A stretch of 64,000 bases of DNA, taken from NCBI GenBank assembly GCA_030180135.1, contig CM058230.1, positions 26,062,067 through 26,126,066 of the forward strand. Reading direction: 5' to 3'. Shown in pieces: positions 58,301-64,000 of this stretch; position 1 is the first letter of the stretch, and each line of letters begins with the position of its first letter. The notes below the pieces were generated by a model that saw only the letters and a program-made list of their open reading frames with translations, ran no database searches and had not been told where the DNA came from. The stretch comes from Orychophragmus violaceus. Its lineage: Eukaryota; Streptophyta; Magnoliopsida; Brassicales; Brassicaceae. A program made the position numbers and the translations under genes.

Positions 58301-60035
58301 TTTACGCGGGAAGAAGGAAATGGAGTGGGAAGAAGTAATGCGCAGGCTAGACACTATTCTTGATCAACGAGATATAGAGAAAGTACTAAGAATCGGATAT
58401 GAGAGTTTACATGAGTATGAGCAAACTCTATTTCTCCACATTGCAGTCTTCTTCAACTATAAAGATGACAATCTGGTGAATGCCATGCTTTCTGACAATA
58501 ACTTGGATATCAAACACGGACTGAAAATCTTAGTGAATAAATCTCTAATATATATATCTACCAAAGGGGAAGTAGTGATGCACAAGTTACTACAACAAGT
58601 GGGTAGACAATTCATTCATAGACAAGAGCCTTGGAAACGTCAGATCTTGATTGATACCCAAGAAATATGTGACGTCCTTGAAAATGATACAGTAAGCTTT
58701 TTTGTATTTACTTTTCATTTGCTCCTTACACGTTTATAAAATCATTTGGCGAAGGTGGACATATCTTACCTTTTGTTCTAACAAGTTCTTTATACTTGAA
58801 ATTTTATATAGGGTACTAGAGCTGTGTCTGGCATATCATTTGATACATCAGGAATCAACGAAGTGATTATAAGCGATAGAGCTCTTAGAAGAATGCGTCA
58901 TCTTCGATTCCTCTGTGTTTACAAGACAAGATATGATGGTAATGATATAGTCCACATACCAGAGGAGATGGAGTTTCCACCATTTCTAAGGTTACTGCAC
59001 TGGGAGGAATATCCGAGAAAGAGTCTTCCTCTTAGATTTTTCCCGGAAAATCTAGTCGAACTTTGCATGCCCCGAAGCCAGCTTGAGAGCCTCTGGGAAG
59101 GAACTCAGGTTAGTTTCTACATGTTAAATTGCAAAGAATGAAATAAGATGAAAAACATATTTTCTCATTTCGTTCTCCTCTGTTATTTTGTTCACATATA
59201 GGCGCTTACAAATCTCAAGAAGATGGATCTTTCATGGTCCCAGAAGTTGAAGGAACTCCCAGATCTTTCAAAAGCTACCAATCTGGAGAGATTGAAGCTG
59301 AATAGTTGCACGAGTTTGGTAGAGCTTCCTTCATCGATTGCTAATCTTCATAAACTAGAGGACTTAATGATGAATTCCTGCGTTAATCTACAAGTTGTTC
59401 CTACTCACGTTAACTTGGCATCTCTTGAGAGAATCTACATGATTGGATGCTCACGGTTGAGAATTTTTCCGAATATTTCTACAAACGTTTCCCAACTTCT
59501 TCTATCAGACACTGCGGTAGAACAAGTGCCTGAATCGATTAGGCTATGGTCTCGTCTTTCGTACGTTGATATAAGAGGCAGCGGAAATCTTAAGACCGTA
59601 ACACATTTCCCCGGAAGTCTATGGTCGCTCGACCTAAGCTATACCGATATTGAGAAGATTCCAAATTGTATAAAAGGTATTCATCAACTACAAAGCCTTG
59701 AAGTAACCGGTTGCAAAGTACTTGCATTATTGCCAGAGCTTCCTTGTTCTCTAAGACTTCTAATGGCAGAAGATTGTGAATCACTAGAGAGAGTAACTTC
59801 CCCGCTAAACACTCCAAATGTCAAACTCAATTTCACTAATTGTTTTAAACTAGATGGAGAATCACGGAGTGCAGTTATCCAGAAATCGTTTATGTACGAG
59901 TTTGCTTGTTTACCAGGAAGACAAGTGCCGTCAGACTTCAATCACCGAGCCAAAGGTAATTCCTTGACCATTCTGTTGGGGAAACACGGAAACGCGATAA
60001 GGCGCAGCGGAATATGGTTTCCCGCACTTGTGTGA
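45894..60035 (+). CDS. TIR-NBS-LRR disease-resistance protein, 3' end truncated by a retrotransposon
   Basis: Exons 45894-46366, 57593-58691, 58812-59108 and 59202-60035 join in frame at canonical GT/AG sites to about 900 codons. Domains are TIR (residues 1-158), NB-ARC (about 159-524), an LRR start (525-623) and further LRRs plus the beginning of the post-LRR C-JID domain (624-about 880). TNL proteins are intracellular immune receptors that detect pathogen effectors and signal through TIR NADase activity and EDS1. No stop or frameshift interrupts the first 59.97 kb of coding sequence. The natural C-terminus is lost: Copia D enters at 59974 and about 20 LTR-encoded residues precede a stop. 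Intron 1 is 11.2 kb. Whether it is spliced is unknown. Confidence 0.88.
46383..47429. other. Intron 1 start, no features
   Basis: AT-rich intronic DNA; I see no coding remnant. It contains short A and T runs and a small duplication of AAACTTCTTATTTATA (46829 and 46857). Confidence 0.5.
47430..47790 (+). pseudogene. LINE-type RNase H fragment
   Basis: In changing frames it shows SLSALHA, ETNCSNLVEMLEDPGNWPIF, SADLESIFLF, TFALIQIP and DSLVKEARARVV. This is the RVT_3 RNase H domain found at the end of plant non-LTR (LINE) polyproteins and their domesticated derivatives. No RT is nearby, so it is an isolated scrap. Confidence 0.7.
47830..48180 (-). repeat. Athila LTR fragment
   Basis: It is related to the ends of the Athila LTRs at 4000-4207 and 52350-52660 (GACTCGAAA, TATATACA, AAAAACCATGATATATCA). 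It is not followed by a polypurine tract, so it is a truncated or solo LTR end. It contains GTGTCGGTCGACACC near 47983. Confidence 0.7.
48181..51480 (-). pseudogene. Tat-like gypsy gag-pol remnant
   Basis: On the minus strand, from 51480 down, gag scraps come first (LEEALHRANVFIKLDREK at about 50935-50880). A protease block with LVDTRSLVDLI follows near 50165, with Arg in place of the Gly of DTG. The RT block PENAGVMYQRLVNRIF with VYNDDMLVKS lies at about 49190-49070, with Asn in the YxDD position of YIDD. RNase H is NNEAEYKAFLSSLRLAKEIG and FCDSKLLE, at about 48465-48365. The order and wording match the Tat lineage. It is too decayed to give frames, and its own LTRs are not recognised. Confidence 0.75.
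51503..52660 (-). repeat. 3' LTR of Athila-2
   Basis: It starts TGATATGTCTAAG and ends TGATATAACA on the plus strand, followed by the tract ACTCCCCTAG. It contains TATCGACCGATCGACACC at about 52452-52470. Confidence 0.82.
52661..54144 (-). other. 3' region of Athila-2
   Basis: No coding region. It is related to 4208-4860 of Athila-1 near the polypurine tract, and to 7818-7866 at 53846-53893. It contains GGTGTCGACCAACACC at about 53668. Confidence 0.6.
54145..54720 (-). pseudogene. Athila-2 aspartic protease
   Basis: Read from 54669. The catalytic region is VCDLGSSVNLMPYYMSKRFG, then STRISLILVERVKRIPEGVL and IGDCLILTDFVVMKFDDEGS. After a stop, MATARAIIDMRHGLIDLHMG continues. This is the Athila/Tat protease domain, in which the active Asp lies in the CDLG(A/S)S motif. 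It is in two frames, so not functional as it stands. Confidence 0.82.
54721..55380 (-). pseudogene. Athila-2 gag C-terminal spacer with palindromic words
   Basis: No domain is visible. Between 54959 and 55290 there are at least six GTCGAC-centred words (for example GGTGTCGACCGACACTGG and GGTGTCAATCGACACC). They recall the hairpin modules of Athila-1 but have shorter, irregular spacers. Confidence 0.55.
55381..56818 (-). pseudogene. Athila-2 gag pseudogene
   Basis: It begins at the ATG at 56818 (MLNHQIGGNKDQELVHLENL). An Asp/Gly/Arg-rich stretch near 56560 resembles the GGAGGRGRTLGDY gag N-terminus of Athila elements. The capsid core lies in broken frames to about 55900 (a CHTLVGQHKFHGLSHEHH-like block near 56440-56400). 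A Lys/Asn-rich end lies at 55924-55721. There are several stops. Confidence 0.65.
56954..57338 (-). repeat. Partial 5' LTR of Athila-2
   Basis: It matches the first half of the LTR at 51503 (TATGTCTAAG, CACTG.AAGT.CAC, TCTTTCGTTT, AAGTGGCC/AAGTAGCC) with an internal deletion near 57175. Homology stops at 57338. Confidence 0.78.
57339..57592 (+). other. Intron 1 end
   Basis: Unique-looking AT-rich intron sequence ending in a pyrimidine-rich tract and TTTTTAG at 57586-57592. Confidence 0.7.
57593..58691 (+). CDS. TNL exon 2: NB-ARC domain
   Basis: After TTTTTAG it begins GGACAGTGAAGC, completing Trp158 and reading DSEANMIEKIAGDVSRKL. The nucleotide-binding motifs are all present: P-loop GPAGIGKTT (about residues 216-224), kinase-2 KVLIILDDVND, RNBS-B SGSRIIVTTED, GLPL-type CGNLPLGLRVVGSSL and the MHD-region VVMHKLLQQVG, where the third residue is Lys. 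The donor is ACA|GTAAGC. Confidence 0.92.
58812..59108 (+). CDS. TNL exon 3: NB-LRR linker
   Basis: 99 codons beginning GTRAVSGISFDTSGINEV and ending LVELCMPRSQLESLWEGTQ, the standard third exon of this family with its first LRR. The acceptor is ATATAG|GGTACT; the donor is CAG|GTTAGT. Confidence 0.92.
59202..60035 (+). CDS. TNL exon 4: LRRs and truncated C-JID
   Basis: It begins ALTNLKKMDLSWSQKLKELP. LRR units follow (LPSSIANLHKLEDLMMNSCV, LSYTDIEKIPNCIKGIHQLQ). Then comes the post-LRR start LNFTNCFKLD and LPGRQVPSDFNHRAKGNSLT. C-JID domains normally continue for well over 100 residues past this point. Here the frame enters the Copia D LTR at 59974 and stops at 60033-60035. Confidence 0.9.
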   Translation, partial: ALTNLKKMDLSWSQKLKELPDLSKATNLERLKLNSCTSLVELPSSIANLHKLEDLMMNSCVNLQVVPTHVNLASLERIYMIGCSRLRIFPNISTNVSQLLLSDTAVEQVPESIRLWSRLSYVDIRGSGNLKTVTHFPGSLWSLDLSYTDIEKIPNCIKGIHQLQSLEVTGCKVLALLPELPCSLRLLMAEDCESLERVTSPLNTPNVKLNFTNCFKLDGESRSAVIQKSFMYEFACLPGRQVPSDFNHRAKGNSLTILLGKHGNAIRRSGIWFPALV

Positions 60036-60808
60036 GTCTGTGAGAAAAATATATGTAATGGTGGCAGAAACAACAGAAACAAAATGAGACGAGACACCAC
60101 AATTTTTACGTGGAAAACCTCCTCGATGTGAGAAGGAAAAACCACGGGACCGTAGTCCACTCCAAATCCACTATATCAAATAGAGTGAGTACAACCACGT
60201 CCTCTCTGTTCCAAAGAACAACACCAGAGAGTAAGGCTCAACAAGAGCAATCTCCAACACAACAAAGAATCAACAAGAGAGCTATACAAAGCTCAGAAAT
60301 ATGCAGCCTCAAACGACCTCACGTTCACTAGGATTCCGGTCACTAAATCCAATCTCCACCGTACAAATCCTAGATAAACAAGTCAAGAACACCTCTGCAA
60401 AATTTCAGCTCAAGAAGAGAAGATCTCACCGTTGAATTTCTCAAACACTGAACACTGGTCTCAGCTCGCTTCAAAACAGAACTGCTTCACTAAAACTCCG
60501 ATTCACAACAAACCAACCGTTGAAATACAAAACCCACCGTTGAATCTGAAGATCTCTGAGTCATGAAGCTTCCCTACAAATTTCAGAAAGATCAGGACAC
60601 GTTTGGAGGTCCGATCGTCACGATTTCTGAATCCGGCTAACTCTGTTTTTCTTCTCTCTTCTCCCCCTTCTTTTCTTCTCTCTCTTTTATTTTCTGTTAC
60701 TTTTTCCTTTTGTCTGCCGACAACTCTCTTAACACTCACAGCCAATCAACATAATATACAATATAAAATATATATTATTTATTTCCTCCAATAGGAAGGA
60801 AACCAACA
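59974..60808 (-). repeat. 3' LTR of Copia D
   Basis: 835 bp, TGTTGGGGAAAC to GAAACCAACA on the plus strand, giving the inverted TGTTGG/CCAACA ends. Confidence 0.88.
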
Positions 60809-60822
60809 AACTCCCCCTCCGA
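60809..60822 (-). other. Polypurine tract of Copia D
   Basis: The minus strand reads GTCGGAGGGGGAGTT between the pol stop codon and the 3' LTR; the tract AGGGGGAG is the likely plus-strand primer. Confidence 0.85.
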
Positions 60823-63800
60823 CTAGTTGGAGGAAACAACCATACCGGCTATCTCTCGGCAAACCTCAAGCTTCCATCTCGGTAATGACTTGGTCATCAT
60901 ATCAGCTCCATTATCATCCGTATGAACTTTTACAAGTTCCACTTCCTTAGAAGCAACCACATCACGTATCCAATGATACCTCTTGTTGATGTGTTTCGAC
61001 CTCGAATGAAATGTCGAGTTCTTCCCGAGACAAATAGCGCTTTGACTATCACAAAGCAGCTCATACTTCTCCTGCTTGAAACCGATCTCATCATGAAAAT
61101 TCTTCATCCACAACAACTCCTTACAAGCTTCCGTTGCGGCTATAAACTCAGCTTCAGTGGTAGAAAGTGCAACACACTTTTGTAACCTTGACTGCCATGC
61201 CACAGCTCCTCCTGCAAATGTTACCAAGTAACCCGAAGTAGACTTACTGGAATCAACATCCCCAGCCATATCAGCATCTGTGTAACACACAAGTAATGGC
61301 TTATCACCTCCAAAGGTAAGCTTCAAACTAGAAGTCCCTCGAAGATATCTCAAAATCCACTTCACAGCATTCCAATGTTCTCTCCCTGGTTTCGAAAGAA
61401 AACGACTTACTGTTCCAACTGCATGAGCTATATCTGGTCGTGTACAAACCATAGCATACATCAAGCTACCAACTGCAGAAGCATATGGAACCCTCGCCAT
61501 ATCTTCCTTCTCTGCATTTGTTTTCGGACTCTGTTGACTGGTTAATCTAAAGTGTGTAGCAAGAGGAGTGCTTACAACTTTAGACTTGTCCATGTGAAAC
61601 CTTTGAAGTACTTTCTCAATATACTTCTCCTGAGATAAGTGAATCAGCTTCTCACCTCTATCTCGAATAATTCTTATACCAAGAATCTGCTTCGCTGGAC
61701 CCAAATCTTTCATGGCAAAGGACTTGCTAAGCTGCTTCTTCAACTCTTGAATTCTGCTCAAGTTCCTGCCCACAATCAACATGTCGTCAACATACAACAA
61801 CAAGATGATAAAATCATCATCACCAAACACCTGCACAAATACACAATGATCTGAAGTAGTCTCCTTATAACCATGCTCCCCCATAACCGACTTAAACTTC
61901 ATGTACCACTGCCTTGGTGCTTGCTTCAATCCGTAAAGGCTTTTCTTCAAGCGACAAACTAACTCCTCTTTGTCCTTTTTCACAAAGCCTTCTGGTTGTA
62001 CCATGTAAATCTCCTCCTCCAAATCACCATGAAGGAAAGCAGTCTTTACATCCATCTGCTCAACCTCTAGATCAAGACTCGCTGCCAATCCAAGTACAAC
62101 CCGAATGGATGACATCTTCACAACAGGAGAAAAGATTTCATCATAATCAATCCCCTTCTTTTGGCTGAATCCTTTCACAACCAATCTAGCCTTGTATCGA
62201 GGTAGCAAACTGGTATCTTCATGCTTAATCCTATACACCCACTTATTAAGCAACGCCTTTTTACCCTTAGGCAACTTCACCAACTCATATGTGTCGTTCT
62301 CATCAAAAGAACCCATCTCTTCTCCCATGGCTTCTAACCATTTCTCTTTGTGTTCATCCTCTAAAGCTTCACCAAAGCTTTCTGGTTCTCCCCCATCAGT
62401 AAGTAACACATACTCACTAGGTTTATACCTTGTCGACGGTGTTGGACCTCTCTCGGATCTTCTAACAGCAGGTAGGTTCTCGGTAGTTGGTGTCTCACCA
62501 TGATCGTCACCATGATCACCAATACCGTCATCATCATGTGCGGGAGCATCATCTGCACCAGGTGTATCAACATGAACCTCACCCTCATTCTGACCGTGGA
62601 CTGATGTAGAAGGAAAAACCGCTGAATCAATCAAACCTTCATTTCTCTGAGCTGGTTTTTCGGACTTTTCAATGTCCTTAATCGTTTGATCTTCCATGAA
62701 CACAACATCTCTGCTCCTTATGAGCTTCTTCTCAACGGGATCATAAAACCTGTATCCAAACTCATCCTGACCATAACCAATGAACACACATTGTCGTGAC
62801 TTCATCTCAAGCTTCGACCTTTCGTCTTTAGGAATGTGCACGAAAGCCTTGCACCCAAAGACCCTTAAATGACCGTAAGAAACATCCTTGCCGGTCCAAA
62901 CTCTCTCTGGAATGTCACCATCCAATGGAGCACTTGGTGACAAATTCAACACGTGAACAACCGAGCTCAAAGCTTCACCCCAGAAAGTCATCGGTAAGCC
63001 TGACTGCGAAATCAAACATCTCATCCTCTCGACAATCGTTCTGTTCATCCTCTCAGCCATTCCATTCAACTGTGGAGTCTTAGGCGGCGTGAACTGATGC
63101 CTAATACCATGTTCCTTGCAATAAGCATCAAATGGTCCAGAATACTCACCACCATTATCACTGCGGATACACTTTAACTTCTTTCCCGTCTGTCTCTCAA
63201 CCAATGCCACAAAATGCTTGAAATATCCCAAAACCTGATCCTTCGTCTTCATAGTGAAAACCCACAACTTCCTCGAATGATCATCAATGAATGTGACAAA
63301 ATATGATGCACCACCAAGAGATTTTGTCTTCATTGGACCACACACATCTGAATGCACCAAGTCAAGTATCTCGGGTTTCCTCGAAGGTGCAGAAGACTTG
63401 AACGATACTCTGTGTTGTTTACCAGCAAAACAATGCTCACACTTCTGTAAGTGCATACCGGAGATCCCTGGAATAGCCTCCTTCTTTGATAACACAGACA
63501 ATCCCTTCTCACTAATATGACCGAGTCTCTTGTGCCACAACTCCATGGCATCATCATTCTCCACTGCATTAACAATGTCTTTGGAGACCTTAGCCTGCAT
63601 CCAATAGAAAGATGAAGACTTATTACCTCGAGCCATAACCATAGAACCACGTGAGAGCTTCCATTTACCACCACCGAATAAACTGTAGAAACCCTCATCA
63701 TCAAGTCTTCCTGTAGAAATCAAATTCAACCGAACATCTGGGACATGCTTAACTCCCTTAAGCAGAAGTCTTGTACCAAGACTCGTCTCCAAGCAAATAT

Positions 63801-64000
63801 CACCAATGCCAACAACCTGAGCCAAACCATCATTACCCATCTTAACTGAACCATAACTACCTAGAGTATAGGTAGTGAACAAATCCCGCTGCGATGTAGC
63901 ATGAGTAGTAGCTCCACTATCAACAACCCAACTGGTGTCCTGGCATGCAACATTAATGGCATCACCCTCGTCAAGAATAAGAAACTGATCCTCGGTGACA
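60823..64000 (-). CDS. Copia D gag-pol polyprotein, 5' part outside the window
   Basis: An open frame from 63999 to the stop at 60823, without interruption. In order it holds protease (SWVVDSGATTHAT, about 63935-63895), GAG-pre-integrase (LWHKRLGHISEKGL), and integrase with the triad residues in LVHSDVCGPM, IRSDNGGEYS and NGMAERMNRTI. Then come RT with QMDVKTAFLHGDLEEEIYM and LLYVDDMLIVG, and RNase H with CYTDADMAGD, ALSTTEAEFIA and LLCDSQSAICL. It ends near DMMTKSLPRWK. The wording is that of the TNT1-94/Tork lineage. The gag lies beyond the window edge. No missing catalytic residue was found. Confidence 0.95.
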   Translation of the reverse strand, partial: VTEDQFLILDEGDAINVACQDTSWVVDSGATTHATSQRDLFTTYTLGSYGSVKMGNDGLAQVVGIGDICLETSLGTRLLLKGVKHVPDVRLNLISTGRLDDEGFYSLFGGGKWKLSRGSMVMARGNKSSSFYWMQAKVSKDIVNAVENDDAMELWHKRLGHISEKGLSVLSKKEAIPGISGMHLQKCEHCFAGKQHRVSFKSSAPSRKPEILDLVHSDVCGPMKTKSLGGASYFVTFIDDHSRKLWVFTMKTKDQVLGYFKHFVALVERQTGKKLKCIRSDNGGEYSGPFDAYCKEHGIRHQFTPPKTPQLNGMAERMNRTIVERMRCLISQSGLPMTFWGEALSSVVHVLNLSPSAPLDGDIPERVWTGKDVSYGHLRVFGCKAFVHIPKDERSKLEMKSRQCVFIGYGQDEFGYRFYDPVEKKLIRSRDVVFMEDQTIKDIEKSEKPAQRNEGLIDSAVFPSTSVHGQNEGEVHVDTPGADDAPAHDDDGIGDHGDDHGETPTTENLPAVRRSERGPTPSTRYKPSEYVLLTDGGEPESFGEALEDEHKEKWLEAMGEEMGSFDENDTYELVKLPKGKKALLNKWVYRIKHEDTSLLPRYKARLVVKGFSQKKGIDYDEIFSPVVKMSSIRVVLGLAASLDLEVEQMDVKTAFLHGDLEEEIYMVQPEGFVKKDKEELVCRLKKSLYGLKQAPRQWYMKFKSVMGEHGYKETTSDHCVFVQVFGDDDFIILLLYVDDMLIVGRNLSRIQELKKQLSKSFAMKDLGPAKQILGIRIIRDRGEKLIHLSQEKYIEKVLQRFHMDKSKVVSTPLATHFRLTSQQSPKTNAEKEDMARVPYASAVGSLMYAMVCTRPDIAHAVGTVSRFLSKPGREHWNAVKWILRYLRGTSSLKLTFGGDKPLLVCYTDADMAGDVDSSKSTSGYLVTFAGGAVAWQSRLQKCVALSTTEAEFIAATEACKELLWMKNFHDEIGFKQEKYELLCDSQSAICLGKNSTFHSRSKHINKRYHWIRDVVASKEVELVKVHTDDNGADMMTKSLPRWKLEVCREIAGMVVSSN

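Larger units (their letters stand above)
59974..64000 (-). mobile_element. TNT1/Tork-type Copia retrotransposon D, running off the window
   Basis: A minus-strand element inserted into TNL exon 4. The left (3') LTR is 59974-60808, followed by a polypurine tract and a long intact pol frame. The gag and 5' LTR lie beyond 64000. The left target duplication would be CATTC (59969-59973); the right partner is outside the window. The unbroken frame of more than 1050 codons with all catalytic residues suggests a young insertion. Confidence 0.93.

Overview
This is nuclear DNA of a flowering plant, almost certainly a member of the Brassicaceae. The reasons are an Arabidopsis-type TIR-NBS-LRR disease-resistance gene with the usual exon layout, decayed replication-protein-A-like (DUF223) genes, Athila/Tat and chromovirus gypsy elements, several Copia lineages, and a PIF/Harbinger transposon. 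The base composition is AT-rich and most of the window is nested transposable elements, as in a pericentromeric or resistance-gene-cluster region. I cannot name the species. I saw no rRNA, tRNA or CRISPR.

1-10.7 kb: a decayed minus-strand Copia element is split by an Athila-derived gypsy element (2394-9375, 5-bp target duplication GGATA). Its left LTR is in turn split by a 626-bp hAT-like MITE (3097-3722, 8-bp duplication GACTGAAT). 10.7-17 kb: AT-rich DNA with two consecutive dimeric duplications (periods about 410 and 461 bp) and two ruined RPA/DUF223 genes. 17-25.3 kb: a chromodomain-type gypsy element (16955-25310, duplication GGAAC) with a dead pol and an intron-like insertion between gag and protease. 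25.3-27.6 kb: non-genic DNA with short tandem duplications.

27.6-45.5 kb: a PIF/Harbinger DNA transposon with both of its genes (a Myb/SANT-like ORF1 and a DDE transposase ORF2). It carries two Copia insertions: 28335-33544, with unusual TA...TA LTR ends and a 137-bp CACTA MITE inside its gag, and 36913-44366, whose 679-bp LTRs differ at only two positions although its interior is ruined. The second one splits the transposase.

45.9-60.0 kb: the TIR-NBS-LRR gene. Exon 1 (TIR) is separated from exon 2 (NB-ARC) by an 11.2-kb intron filled with a LINE RNase H scrap, Athila LTR pieces, a Tat-like gypsy pol and an Athila-type gag-protease derivative. Exon 4 is cut within the post-LRR (C-JID) domain by a TNT1/Tork-type Copia element (59974 to past the window end). 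Its polyprotein is open and keeps all its catalytic residues, so it is the only element here that looks potentially competent.

The most unusual signals are families of CGATCG-centred palindromes. The Athila-derived element carries hairpin modules with a constant 13-nt spacer in both LTRs and in its interior. The unrelated Copia at 36.9-44.4 kb has an array of TGCATCGATCGATGCA-type palindromes in its LTR and leader.
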